Shown here: piece by piece, positions 49,738-59,168 of the stretch
Layout of the letters: every line of letters starts with the position of its first letter
Position numbering within the stretch: position 1 is the first letter of the stretch
Source: Ga0077560 sp046330435
Lineage (GTDB): Bacteria > Actinomycetota > Thermoleophilia > Miltoncostaeales > Miltoncostaeaceae
Length of the DNA: 64,000 nucleotides
NCBI GenBank assembly: GCA_046330435.1
Contig: JAXLST010000007.1
Span: 1 to 64,000, forward strand
Reading direction: 5' to 3'
Notes under the pieces: model-generated
What the model saw: only the letters and a program-made list of their open reading frames with translations
The model's database searches: none
What the model was told of the DNA's origin: nothing
Made by a program: the position numbers and the translations under genes

Positions 49738-52700
49738 GGCCGCGACCTCCGCGCTGGACGCGCTCGTGCTGGGACGGGCGCCCATCGGGGCCGCCGCCGA
49801 GCTGCTCGCCGGCGGTGGGTCGGCGGGCCGCGTGCCTCGCCCGCCCGGGCTGGCCGCTGGCGGTCGCGGCCCTGGCCCGCGTGTCCGACCGGCCGCTCAT
49901 CGCCGTGTGCGCGGAGGACGACGAGGCGCGCGACCTCGCCACCGACCTGGAGGCGCTGCTGGGCCGGGCGGCGGTGGCCCCTGTACCCGTCCCGCGGGGT
50001 GCCGCTGGGCGGCGCCGTGGGCGCCTCGCCGCACCTGGTGGGCCAGCGGGCCCGCGCGCCGCCACCGCCGGCCGACCGGGCAGCGTGGTCGCAGGGCCGC
50101 CGGCGCTCGCCGAGGCACCGTGGCCCCCGCCACCCGAATGGCCGGAGCCGCTGCGCATCGCCGTGGGCGAAGCGGGTCGAGCTGGACGAGCTCCTCGACC
50201 GCCTCGTGGCCCTCGGCTACGACCGCACCGACCAGGTGGAGGAACGCGGCGAGGTGGCCGTGCGCGGCGGCCTCATGGACGTGTACCCGTCCACCGCCGA
50301 CATGCCGGTCCGGATCGAGCTGTTCGGCGACGAGGTCGAGAGCATCCGCGCGTTCTCGCCGTTCACCCAGCGCACGATCCGTCCCGTCGAGCGGATCCTG
50401 GTGTGGCCCGCCGCGGAGCCCGGCTCCGACGCGCCGCACGCGCCGCTGGACGACGAGCGGTTCCAGGGCGCCGCGGTCGTGCGCCTGGGGCCCGCCCAGT
50501 TCCCCTCCGCCCTGCGCGACGCGCGGGAGCGGTTCGAGGACGAGGCGGCCTCCGGCGCGCTCGCCGACGCGGAGGCCGTGACCGGCCGCCTGGAGGACCG
50601 CACCGCGCTCGACCTGGTGCCGCCCGCCGGCGGCGCCGAGGCCGCGTTCGATGCCGTGGAGGCCCGGTTCGCCACCCGGGGCCAGAAGGAGGCCGAGGCC
50701 GAGCTCGCCCGCCTGGCGCGCAACGGCCACCGGGTGCTGGTGGCGTTCGGCCGCCGCGGCGACATGGAGCGCGCCGCCCTGCGCATGGAGCGCATCCGGC
50801 CGGTGCTGATGGGCGCGGGGGAGCTGCCCGATCCCGGCATGGTGGGCTTCGTCCCGCTGCCGCTGCGCGACGGCGTGCTGAGCCAGGCCCTCGGCCTCGC
50901 GCTCATCCCGGAGGGCGCCATCCTGCGCCGCCGGCGTCCGGCGACCGAGCGCGGCCCCGTGGTGGGCCGCCGCCTGGCGAGCTTCATGGACCTGCGGGTG
51001 GGCGACTACGTCGTCCACGAGGACCACGGCATCGGGCGCCTCACCGGGTTCGAGACGCGCACGGTCGCCAACGTGACGCGCGACTACCTGGCGCTGGCGT
51101 TCGCGGGCAGCGACCGTCTGTACGTCCCGCACGACCAGCTCGACAAGGTCACGCGCTACGTCGGCGCGGACGGCGGCGCGCCGTCGCTGTCCAAGCTGGG
51201 CGGCAAGGCGTGGGACAAGATGAAGGCCCGCGCCCGCGCCGCGGTGCGGGAGATGGCCGGCGAGCTCATCGCGCTGTACGAGGCGCGCCAGCGGGTGGAG
51301 GGGCACTCGTTCCCGCCGAACGAGGAGTTCATGGGGGAGCTGGAGCGGCGCTTCGCCCACCAGGAGACCCCCGACCAGCAGCGCGCCATCGACGCCGTGT
51401 ACGACGACATGGAGCGCGCCCGCCCCATGGACCGCCTCATCTGCGGCGACGTCGGGTTCGGCAAGACCGAGATCGCCATGCGCGCCGCGTTCAAGGCGGC
51501 GGTGGGCGGCAAGCAGGTCATGGTGCTGGTGCCCACCACCATCCTCGCCCAGCAGCACGCCGCCACCTTCAAGGAGCGTTTCGCGGACCTGCCGGTGAGC
51601 GTCGACATGGTCAACCGCTTCCGCAGCGCCGCCGAGGTGCGGGACGTGCTCAACCGGTTCGCCGAGGGCAAGCTCGACGTCCTGGTGGGCACCCACCGGC
51701 TGCTGTCCATGGATGTGCGCCCGAAGGACCTGGGCCTGGTGGTGGTGGACGAGGAGCAGCGGTTCGGCGTGGCCCAGAAGGAGGCGCTGCGCCAGCTGCG
51801 CGTGCGCGTCGACGTGCTGGCCATGAGCGCCACCCCCATCCCGCGCACGCTCCAGATCTCCATGTCCGGCCTTCGCGACATCAGCGTCATCGAGACGCCG
51901 CCGCGCGGCCGCCGGCCCATCGCCACCCACGTGGGCGAGTACGACGAGCACATGGTCCAGGAGGCGCTGCGCCGCGAGCACGAGCGCGGCGGGCAGAGCT
52001 TCTACCTCCACAACCGCGTGGAGACCATCGCGCAGGCCGCCGAGCGCGTGCGGGCCCTGGTGCCCGACCTGAAGGTGACGGTCGCCCACGGCCAGATGCC
52101 GGAGCACCAGCTCGAGGACGTCATGCTCGCCTTCATCCGCGGCGACGGCGACGTGCTGGTGGCCACCAGCATCATCGAGAGCGGCATCGACATCCCCCAG
52201 GCCAACACCCTGGTGGTGGAGCGCGCCGACATGCTCGGCCTGTCGCAGCTCTACCAGATCCGCGGCCGGGTGGGCCGCAGCAGCGTGACCGCCCACGCGT
52301 ACCTGCTCTACCCCGACGAGGCGGCCCTCACCCGGGACGCGGCCGCCCGCCTGCGCGCCCTCGCCGACTACACCGAGCTGGGCTCCGGCCTGCGCATCGC
52401 CATGCGCGACCTGGAGATCCGCGGCGCCGGCAACCTGCTGGGCGACGAGCAGACCGGCCACGTGGCGGCAGTCGGCTTCGAGCTCTACGTCGAGATGCTC
52501 CAGGAGGCCGTCGCGCTGGGGCAGGGCATCGTGGTGCCGGAGCGCGAGGTGCGCGTCGAGATCCCGATCTCCGCGTACATCCCCGCGGACTACGTGCCGT
52601 TCGAGGCGGCCAAGATCGAGCTGCACCGGCGCATCTCGCTGGCGAACGACCTGGAGGCGGTCGCCGGGCTCCGCGACGAGATCAACGACCGCTTCGGCCC

Positions 52701-52992
52701 GCCGCCGCCCGGCGTGGAGGCGCTGCTGGGCGTGCAGGAGCTGCGCGTGCGGATGCGTGAGGTGGACGCCGGGCAGGTGGCCGTGCGCGGCGGGCGGATC
52801 GTGCTGGCGCCGGTGAGCCTGACCAGCAGCCAGCTCAAGGACCTGCGCGAGCTGGCCCACCGGGCGCTCTACGACTCACGGGCCCAGACCGTGTCGGTGC
52901 CCGCGCCCAGCGCCCCGTCGGAGCGCGTGGAGACCGCGAACGAGCTGCTGCGCGTGCTCGCGTCGCTGGCCCGGCCGGCGGCCACCGCATGA
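49724..52992 (+). pseudogene. mfd: Transcription-repair coupling factor Mfd, 5' third frame-disrupted
   Basis: ATG 49724 opens MARSEAATSALDALVLG in one frame. The continuation ALARVSDRPLIAVCAEDDEA is in a second frame (about 49848-50000). From about 50166 a single clean frame runs to the stop. That frame contains the RNA polymerase-interacting domain (VGDYVVHEDHGIGRLTGFE, nt about 51000), helicase motifs GDVGFGKTE (Walker A, about 51447) and VVDEEQRFG (DEEQ, about 51740), and the TRCF C-terminal domain. Mfd displaces stalled RNA polymerase and recruits UvrA. At least two indels at the 5' end break the frame, in the same interval as the pth damage. Confidence 0.88.
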
Positions 52993-53044
52993 GCCCGCGG
53001 AGGTTCCCCGGAACGGACTTGACGGGAACGCCGGAACACCGTGC

Positions 53045-53050
53045 TACGAT
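53045..53050 (+). promoter_or_regulatory. Extended -10 box TACGAT, likely leaderless
   Basis: TG-C-TACGAT ends 10 nt before GTG 53061. A TTGACG hexamer lies upstream (53019-53024) but 20 nt away, longer than usual. This supports GTG 53061 as the true start of the lipoprotein gene. Confidence 0.45.
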
Positions 53051-53060
53051 CCCGCCCGCT

Positions 53061-54098
53061 GTGGGAGAGGCCGTCCGCTCACATCGCCCCCGAACGCGTT
53101 TCGTAGCGGGCATCGCCATCCTCCTCGCCGGGGCCTCCCTGGGCCTTGCCGCGTGCGGGAGTGACGACGGCGCGAACCTGCCCGACGGTGTCGTGGCCCG
53201 TGTGGGCGACGCCAACATCTCCCAGGCGGACCTGGACCGCCTGCTCGCCCAGGCCGAGGCGGGGTCGCAGGGCCAGTCCTTCCCCAAGAAGGGCACGGCC
53301 CAGTACACCGACTACGAGCGCCAGGGCCTGCAGCAGCTCATCCAGCAGAAGATCATCGAGGCCGAGGCCCGCAAGTGCGGCAAGCCGTGCGTCGTGCCGG
53401 ACTCCGAGGTCACCAAGCAGCTGGACGCGCTGAAGACCCAGCAGAAGATCAAGACGGACAAGGCCTTCGCCAAGTTCCTGTCCGACCGCAAGTTCACGCT
53501 GGCCGAGGCCCGCAAGGTCGTGCGCATCCAGCTCGCGCAGACCAAGGTGGAGAACAACGTGACCCGCGGGGTCCGGTTCACCGAGGCCGACGCCAAGAAG
53601 TACTACGACACGAACCGCGCGGAGTTCCGCAAGCAGGAGGAGCGCACCGCGTCGCACATCCTGGTCGCCACCGAGGCCGAGGCCCAGGCGATCCGCGCGG
53701 AGGCGACCCCCGCGAACTTCGCGGACCTCGCCAAGAAGAACTCCACCGACCCGGGCACCAAGGCCAACGGCGGCGACCTCGGCGTCATCCAGAAGGGCCA
53801 GCTGGTCCCGGAGTTCGAGAAGGTCGCGTTCCAGCTCAAGCAGGGTGAGATCTCCGAGCCGGTGAAGACCCAGTTCGGCTGGCACCTCATCTACATCAGC
53901 AAGATCACCCCGGCCCGGACGATCCCGTTCGCCGAGGCCAAGGCGGGGATCATCCAGCAGCAGCTGGCGGCCAAGCGGCAGTCCGAGCTCTCCACCTGGG
54001 GCGAGAAGACGCTCAAGGAATGGGAGTCGAAGACGGTCTACGCGAACGCCGACCTCAAGCCGCAGACCAACACCGGGACGACCAGCACCGCACCGTGA
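53061..54098 (+). CDS. SurA/PrsA-like parvulin peptidyl-prolyl isomerase lipoprotein
   Basis: From GTG 53061 the 345-residue protein has a lipoprotein signal (basic start, hydrophobic core, lipobox LAAC). A SurA N-terminal chaperone domain follows (about 45-200), then a parvulin domain (about 205-300; RTASHILVATEAEAQAI, FADLAKKNSTDPGTKANGGDLG and FGWHLIYI). It would aid folding of exported proteins at the outer membrane face. An in-frame ATG at 52989 overlaps the mfd stop but would put 24 residues ahead of the signal peptide, so it is disfavoured. The gene overlaps mazG (GTGA). Confidence 0.88.
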   Translation: MGEAVRSHRPRTRFVAGIAILLAGASLGLAACGSDDGANLPDGVVARVGDANISQADLDRLLAQAEAGSQGQSFPKKGTAQYTDYERQGLQQLIQQKIIEAEARKCGKPCVVPDSEVTKQLDALKTQQKIKTDKAFAKFLSDRKFTLAEARKVVRIQLAQTKVENNVTRGVRFTEADAKKYYDTNRAEFRKQEERTASHILVATEAEAQAIRAEATPANFADLAKKNSTDPGTKANGGDLGVIQKGQLVPEFEKVAFQLKQGEISEPVKTQFGWHLIYISKITPARTIPFAEAKAGIIQQQLAAKRQSELSTWGEKTLKEWESKTVYANADLKPQTNTGTTSTAP

Positions 54099-55111
54099 CG
54101 CTGGTCGTGGGCCTGGGGCCCGGCGACCCCGAGTCGGTCCCCGCGGCGGCGCTCGCCGCGCTCGCCCCGCCCGCCCGCGTGTTCGCCCCGCCGCTCGCCG
54201 AGGCCCTGCTGGCCGCGCTTGCGCCGGTGGTGCCCGAGCCGCTGGACGACCCCTCCGCGCTGCCGCCCGGCGCGGTGGTGGTGGCCCCGGACCCCGAGGC
54301 GCACCGCATCGCCGCCGCCCTGCCCGATGCGACGACGCTGCCCGGCCGGGAGGCGCTGCGGAACCGCGCGATCGGCGCGGAGGTCGCCCGCCTGGCCGAG
54401 GTGGGGCTGCGCCTGCGCCGCGACTGCCCCTGGGACCGGGAGCAGGACGCCTCCACGATCGTGCCGCACACCATCGAGGAGGCCTTCGAGGTGGCCGACG
54501 CGGTGGCGTCCGGCGACGCCGCCAAGCAGGCCGACGAGATCGGGGACCTGCTGTTCCAGGCGGTGTTCCTCGCCCAGCTGCTGGAGGAGACCGGGGACGC
54601 CGACCTGGGGACCGTGGCCGGCGGCCAGGCGGACAAGCTCGTGAGCCGCCACCCGCACGTGTACGGCGACGCCGTGGCCCGCGACGCGGCGCGTGTGCTG
54701 GACCAGTGGGAGCGCCGCAAGCGCGAGGAGCGGGCCGACCAGGGCATCTTCCACGACCTCCCCGCGGGACTGCCGGCGCTGGCGTACGCCACCAAGGCGC
54801 AGAAGCGGGCGGCCGCCGTGGGCTTCGTGTTCGGGAGCACCGAGGACGCGCTGGCCCAGCTGCGGGAGGAGGTCGCCGAGCTCACCGCCGACCCCTGCGC
54901 CGAGGAGCTGGGGGACGTCCTGTTCGCGGCCGTGTCGGTGGCCCGCTGGATCGGCGCCGACCCGGAGCTCGCGCTGCGCGGCACGGCCGCGAAGTTCCGG
55001 GGCAGGGTGGAGCGTGCCGCCGAGCTCGCCGCGGCGGCGGGCGAGCGGTTCGAGGAGCTGCCCCCGGAGCGCCAGCTGGAGTGGTACGTCCGCGGACGGC
55101 TGGACGGCTGA
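54095..55111 (+). CDS. mazG: MazG-family nucleoside triphosphate pyrophosphohydrolase with reduced N-terminal domain
   Basis: The 338-residue protein starts VTLVVGLGPGDPES, the entry of a tetrapyrrole methylase domain as in YabN, but only about 95 residues precede the MazG part, so this domain is truncated. Two MazG repeats follow: CPWDREQDASTIVPHTIEEAFEVADAV with ADEIGDLLFQ, then the C-terminal copy LREEVAELTADPCAEELGDVLFAAV. MazG hydrolyses (d)NTPs to monophosphates. GTG 54095 overlaps the upstream stop. Confidence 0.88.
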   Translation: MTLVVGLGPGDPESVPAAALAALAPPARVFAPPLAEALLAALAPVVPEPLDDPSALPPGAVVVAPDPEAHRIAAALPDATTLPGREALRNRAIGAEVARLAEVGLRLRRDCPWDREQDASTIVPHTIEEAFEVADAVASGDAAKQADEIGDLLFQAVFLAQLLEETGDADLGTVAGGQADKLVSRHPHVYGDAVARDAARVLDQWERRKREERADQGIFHDLPAGLPALAYATKAQKRAAAVGFVFGSTEDALAQLREEVAELTADPCAEELGDVLFAAVSVARWIGADPELALRGTAAKFRGRVERAAELAAAAGERFEELPPERQLEWYVRGRLDG

Positions 55112-55166
55112 CCCGGATTCCGGCGCGCGGCGAAAGACCCCGTCCCGCCCGCCGATACACAGTGAC

Positions 55167-55901
55167 GTGGAACGGATTCCGCAGCAGCGCCCCCCGGGTG
55201 GCCCGGGGCGCGGCGCCGACGACGTGCGCGACCTGCTCGTGCTGGCCTCCGAGGAACTGCGGGGCCCGCTGACCTCGGTGAGCGGCTACCTGCAGGTGCT
55301 CCTGGACGGCGAGGTGGGGGAGCTGGGGCCCGGGCAGCACCGGGTCGCGGCGATCGCCGCCCGCAACGCCGAGCGGATGGAGCGGCTGGTGGACGACCTC
55401 ATCGTCGTCGCCCAGCTGCAGGCCGGCGCGCCGGCCACCGACCCGCTGGACCTGGGGGCCCTGGTGCGCGACCGCGTGCGCACCGCCGCCGGCTCCGCGG
55501 AGGCCCGCGGGGTGATGATCGGCGCCGGCAGCGAACCGTGCCCGCCGGTCGCCGGCGACGTCATCTCGCTGGGGCAGGCCGTCGACTACCTCCTGCAGCA
55601 CGCCATCGGGTTCTCGATGCCCGGCGGCACCGTCGAGGCGCTGGCCTGCGCGGCCGGCCCGGGCGAGGTCGCCGTGGAGGTGCGGGACCAGGGCATCCCC
55701 CTGGAGCCCGGCGAGGTGGGCGAGCTGTTCGCCGGCCGCACCGCCCCGGCCCACGCGGGGCCGCGCGGGATGCTGGGCTCACGGCTGGGCCTGTACCTGG
55801 TGCGGATGGTCGCCGAGGCCCACGGGGGACGCGCCGAGGCCGAGTGCGGCGACGACGGCGGCACCCGCCTGCGCATGGTGCTGCCGGCCCTCGGCTCCTG
55901 A
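55167..55901 (+). CDS. Histidine-kinase-like protein lacking catalytic His and N-box Asn
   Basis: The 244-residue soluble protein has HisKA and HATPase folds, but the H box reads ASEELRGPLTSV, with Glu29 where the phospho-accepting His should be. The N box reads YLLQHAIGFS, with His145 in place of the Asn that binds Mg-ATP. The G1 (VRDQGIPL) and G2 (GSRLGLYLVRMVAEAHGG) boxes remain. It is therefore probably a pseudokinase or ATP/ligand-binding regulator. GTG 55167 is the likely start. No response regulator is adjacent. It lies between mazG and an RDD protein gene. Confidence 0.8.
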   Translation: MERIPQQRPPGGPGRGADDVRDLLVLASEELRGPLTSVSGYLQVLLDGEVGELGPGQHRVAAIAARNAERMERLVDDLIVVAQLQAGAPATDPLDLGALVRDRVRTAAGSAEARGVMIGAGSEPCPPVAGDVISLGQAVDYLLQHAIGFSMPGGTVEALACAAGPGEVAVEVRDQGIPLEPGEVGELFAGRTAPAHAGPRGMLGSRLGLYLVRMVAEAHGGRAEAECGDDGGTRLRMVLPALGS

Positions 55902-55947
55902 CGGACGGCCCCCGCGGCGTCCGCCCCGAACGGGCAGACTCCCGGGC

Positions 55948-56550
55948 ATGACCGCCTCCGCCTCCCACGACCCCACCGCGGTCGGCGGACGCCGCATGCT
56001 CGCGGCGCTCATCGACCTCGCGCTCTTCATCCCCGCGGGATGGCTCGTGTTCCGCCTCATGGCCGAGCGCGTGGACGCCGACGGGTGCTCGTCGTACAAC
56101 GACGCCGCGAACAACCTGTGCGTCGGGATCCAGGGCGACACCTACGTCGTCGCCGGCGGCAAGGGGTGGCTCTACCTGGGCATCATCGTGCTGCTGTGGC
56201 TCGCCTACCACGGGGTGGTGCAGGCGGTGGGCGGCACGGCCGGGAAGCTGCTGCTGGGACTGCGCGTCGTGGACCGGTCGGGTTCGCGGGCGACCCTGCC
56301 CCAATGCCTGCTGCGGAGCGTCACGCTCGGCGTGGCGTGGCTCGTCACCGGTGTCGGATTCGCCGTGGCGGCCCTGGTCGGGGCCATCCTCGTGCTCAGC
56401 AGCCGCGACCACCGGCGCGTGGGTGACCGCCTCGCGAAGACGTACGTGGTGCGCACCGCGGACGTCGGCCGTCCGCCGGTGCGGGCGGACGGCTCCGGCC
56501 CGGGCGGATTCTCCGACGGCGTGCCCCCGCCCCCGGCGACGGACCACTGA
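55948..56550 (+). CDS. RDD-family membrane protein
   Basis: The 200-residue protein has the RDD domain: an Arg in GGRRMLAALIDLALF with Asp in the first helix, and two more helices around WLYLGIIVLLWLAYHGVVQ and LGVAWLVTGVGFAVAALVG, with the conserved GGTAGKLLLGLRVVD between. The final DHRRVGDRLAKTYVV is typical. A short Cys-containing extracytoplasmic loop is present, and the tail is Pro/Gly-rich. Function of the family is mostly unknown, with some Na+/H+ antiport reported. Confidence 0.88.
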   Translation: MTASASHDPTAVGGRRMLAALIDLALFIPAGWLVFRLMAERVDADGCSSYNDAANNLCVGIQGDTYVVAGGKGWLYLGIIVLLWLAYHGVVQAVGGTAGKLLLGLRVVDRSGSRATLPQCLLRSVTLGVAWLVTGVGFAVAALVGAILVLSSRDHRRVGDRLAKTYVVRTADVGRPPVRADGSGPGGFSDGVPPPPATDH

Positions 56551-56639
56551 CGGCCGACCCCGTGCGCGCCCCGGGCCCGCGGCGTGCGGCGGGCCGCCGG
56601 TAGACTCAACGGCGTCCGTCGCCGAGCCCCGGGGGGCCC

Positions 56640-57920
56640 ATGTCGCAGATCGCCGCCGTCCACGCCCGTCAGATCCTCGACTCCCGTGGGCAGCCCACGG
56701 TCGAGGTGGAGGTCACGCTCGCAAGCGGCGCGGTGGGCCGCGCAGCCGTCCCGTCCGGGGCGAGCACCGGTGCGTTCGAGGCGGTGGAGCTGCGTGACGG
56801 CGACCCCGGCGTCTACGGCGGCAAGGGCGTCATGAAGGCCGTCGCCAACGTCGAGGACGAGCTCGCCGGCGTCCTCATCGGTCTCGAGGGCACCGACCAG
56901 GCCGTCGTGGACCGCACGATGATCGAGCTGGACGGCACCCCCAACAAGGGCCGCCTGGGCGCGAACGCCATCCTGGGCTGCTCCCTCGCGACCGCGCAGG
57001 CCGCGGCCGCGGAGGCCGGCCTGCCGCTGTACCGGTACCTGGGCGGCACCCGCGCGCACCGCCTGCCCGTGCCGCTCATGAACATCCTCAACGGCGGGGC
57101 GCACGCCGACAACTCCGTCGACCTGCAGGAGTTCATGGTCGCCCCCGTCGGCGCCCGCAACTTCGCCGAGGCCCTGCGCATGGGCGCCGAGGTGTACCAG
57201 GCGCTGAAGTCCGTGCTGAAGGCCCGGGGCCTGGCCACGGGCGTGGGCGACGAGGGCGGCTTCGCCCCGAACCTCGACAGCAACATGCAGGCCCTCGAGG
57301 TGATCATGGAGGCGATCGCCAAGACCGGGTACCGGCCCGGCGAGCAGATCGCCCTGGCGCTCGACCCCGCGACCACCGAGCTGTGGAAGGACGGGGCGTA
57401 CCACCTGGAGGGCGAGGGCCGCGTGCTCACCTCCGTCCAGATGGCCGACTACTGGGTCGAGCTGTGCGACAGGTTCCCGATCGTGTCGATCGAGGACGGC
57501 ATGGCGGAGGAGGACTGGGAGGGCTGGCAGCTGCTCACCCAGCGCCTCGGCGACCGGGTCCAGCTGGTCGGCGACGACCTGTTCGTGACCAACGTCCAGC
57601 GCCTGAAGATGGGCATCGACCGCAACGCGGGCAACGCCATCCTCATCAAGCTCAACCAGATCGGCACCCTCACCGAGACCCTCGCCGCCATGGACATGGC
57701 CGCGCGCGCCGGCTTCGCGTCGATGGTGTCCCACCGCTCCGGCGAGACCGAGGACGTGTTCATCGCGGACCTCGCCGTCGCCACCGGCTGCGGCCAGATC
57801 AAGACGGGCGCCCCGTCCCGCAGCGAGCGGGTCGCCAAGTACAACCAGCTCCTGCGGATCGAGGAGCGCCTCGGGCCGGCGGCGAGCTACCCCGGCGCGG
57901 GGGCCTTCCGGGCCTCCTGA
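56640..57920 (+). CDS. eno: Enolase
   Basis: The 426-residue glycolytic enzyme has GASTGAFEAVELRDGD, NGGAHADNSVDLQEFM, the DEGGFAPN loop, SIEDGMAEEDW, GDDLFVTN and the catalytic lysine/SHRSGETED region. It interconverts 2-phosphoglycerate and PEP. The position before an FtsB-like gene and a DUF501 gene is the classical actinobacterial order. A TAGACT -10-like hexamer lies at 56601-56606, and a strong terminator follows the gene. Confidence 0.97.
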   Translation: MSQIAAVHARQILDSRGQPTVEVEVTLASGAVGRAAVPSGASTGAFEAVELRDGDPGVYGGKGVMKAVANVEDELAGVLIGLEGTDQAVVDRTMIELDGTPNKGRLGANAILGCSLATAQAAAAEAGLPLYRYLGGTRAHRLPVPLMNILNGGAHADNSVDLQEFMVAPVGARNFAEALRMGAEVYQALKSVLKARGLATGVGDEGGFAPNLDSNMQALEVIMEAIAKTGYRPGEQIALALDPATTELWKDGAYHLEGEGRVLTSVQMADYWVELCDRFPIVSIEDGMAEEDWEGWQLLTQRLGDRVQLVGDDLFVTNVQRLKMGIDRNAGNAILIKLNQIGTLTETLAAMDMAARAGFASMVSHRSGETEDVFIADLAVATGCGQIKTGAPSRSERVAKYNQLLRIEERLGPAASYPGAGAFRAS

Positions 57921-57944
57921 TCCCGGCGGCGCAGCAGCGGCGGT

Positions 57945-57976
57945 CCCGCGGCCCGGGCGCGAACCCGGGTCGCGGG
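57945..57976 (+). terminator. Strong terminator after eno
   Basis: CCCGCGGCCCGGG pairs with CCCGGGTCGCGGG in a 13-bp stem (one G-U pair) around a 6-nt loop, 25 bp after the eno stop. Confidence 0.7.
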
Positions 57977-58037
57977 GCGACCCTCCCGGCAGGAGGCGGC
58001 GGCCCGACCCCGTATCGGTCAGGGAACGGGCCCGCGG

Positions 58038-58397
58038 GTGGGCCCCGACCCCCGGAGTCCGGCCCTGCGCTCGCCACGCACCATCGTCCTCGCCGGCGTG
58101 CTCACCGCCGTCTGCATCGGGTACATCGGCCCGGTGAACGGCTACATCGCACAGCGCTCGGAGCTCGCCCGGGAGCGGGCGGACCTGGCGCAGCTGACCG
58201 CCAGGCGCGACGCCCTGTCCTCGCAGCTCAAGGCGCTGGAGCGCGCGGACGTGCTGGAGGCCCGCGCCCGGCAGCTCGGCCTGCTGAAGCCCGGCGAGAA
58301 GGGGTACGTGCTCAAGCGGTCCGAGCTGGAACCACCCCCGCCCGCACCGGAGCGGCACGATGACGGCCTCTGGGGCTGGCTCACCTCGCGATTCTGA
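58038..58397 (+). CDS. FtsB/DivIC-type septum formation initiator
   Basis: The 119-residue protein has one transmembrane helix (about 16-35; IVLAGVLTAVCIGYIGPV) and then a coiled coil (about 38-75, with RSELARERADLAQLTARRD). The LGLLKPGEKGYV motif typical of FtsB/DivIC follows. It should bridge FtsL and FtsQ in the divisome. GTG 58038 is the only start before the helix. Its 3' end overlaps the DUF501 gene by 38 bp. Confidence 0.88.
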   Translation: MGPDPRSPALRSPRTIVLAGVLTAVCIGYIGPVNGYIAQRSELARERADLAQLTARRDALSSQLKALERADVLEARARQLGLLKPGEKGYVLKRSELEPPPPAPERHDDGLWGWLTSRF

Positions 58398-58845
58398 TGA
58401 CCGCGCGATCGCCGCGCTCCTGGGGCGGGAGCCGTTCACCAGCCACCGGGTGGCGGTGCGCTGCCCGCACGGCGGCCCCGCGGTGCTGGAGAACGACCCC
58501 GTGGACCTGCGCGGCCGGCCGTTCCCGACCCGGTACTGGCTGTCCTGCCGTGCGCTCGGCGAGGCCGTGAGCCGCCTGGAGGCGGCCGGCGGCGTGAAGC
58601 GCCTGGAGGCCGAGACGGACCTGCGCGAGGCCCTGCTGGCGGCCAACGCCCGGCACGCCGAGCTCCACGGCGGGCGCAACGTCGGCGGCGTGCGGGACCC
58701 CGCCACCGTGAAGTGCCTGCACGCGCACCTGGCGTTCGGCCTGGCGACCGGCGGCAACCCAGTGACCGAGTGGATCATGCGGGAGTCCGGCGCCGCGTGG
58801 CCCGAGACGTGCTGCGTTCCCGCCGCGCCGGAGGCGGGCGCGTGA
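58360..58845 (+). CDS. DUF501 family protein
   Basis: The 161-residue protein matches DUF501 (RVAVRCPHGGPAVLENDP, FPTRYWLSCRAL, RLEAAGGVKRLE, ATVKCLHAHLAFGLATGGNPV, and a Cys near the C terminus). ATG 58360 has GGAG 7 nt upstream and lies inside the FtsB-like gene. The family is found next to eno-ftsB and ppx in actinobacteria and its function is unknown; conserved Cys and His residues suggest metal binding. Confidence 0.9.
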   Translation: MTASGAGSPRDSDDRAIAALLGREPFTSHRVAVRCPHGGPAVLENDPVDLRGRPFPTRYWLSCRALGEAVSRLEAAGGVKRLEAETDLREALLAANARHAELHGGRNVGGVRDPATVKCLHAHLAFGLATGGNPVTEWIMRESGAAWPETCCVPAAPEAGA

Positions 58846-59168
58846 CCGGTGACCCGCCGCGCCGGCGTCCGCCGGACGATGACGACGACCTGCCGCCCAT
58901 CTCGAGCTTCCGGGACATCCCCGGGATCCCGAGGATGGACGACGACCCCGCCTCCATCCCCAAGCCCCGCCCGGGGCGGCCGCGCCACGCCCCGCCGTCG
59001 GCGTTCGGCCCCAAGCGCGTGACGCTGTCGCTGGCGGTGCTGATGGCGCTGGTGGCGATGCTCGTGGGCATCGCCCTGGGCTACACCGCCCGCGGCGGCG
59101 GGCCGGCGCCGAAGCTGGAGACGGTGGAGCAGGACCTCCCGGTGGTGACCGTCACCCCGGGGCAGTAG
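58842..59168 (+). CDS. Single-pass membrane protein, unknown
   Basis: The 108-residue protein has a Pro/Asp-rich cytoplasmic part (1-60, with DDDDDLPP and several PGIPRMDD-like segments), one transmembrane helix (about 62-82; VTLSLAVLMALVAMLVGIALG) and a short outer tail. It overlaps the DUF501 stop by 4 bp, so co-translation is likely. A role in cell envelope or division is possible from position only. The 3' end overlaps the convergent gene by 17 bp. Confidence 0.68.
   Translation: MTGDPPRRRPPDDDDDLPPISSFRDIPGIPRMDDDPASIPKPRPGRPRHAPPSAFGPKRVTLSLAVLMALVAMLVGIALGYTARGGGPAPKLETVEQDLPVVTVTPGQ

Noticed and set aside
49897..52860. A 987-residue minus-strand open frame opposite mfd
   Set aside because: It is a compositional shadow of the well-supported mfd coding strand, which has complete helicase motifs.
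56205..58988. A long minus-strand open frame opposite the RDD, eno and FtsB-like genes
   Set aside because: The opposite strand has enolase with all catalytic motifs; the antisense frame lacks any domain.
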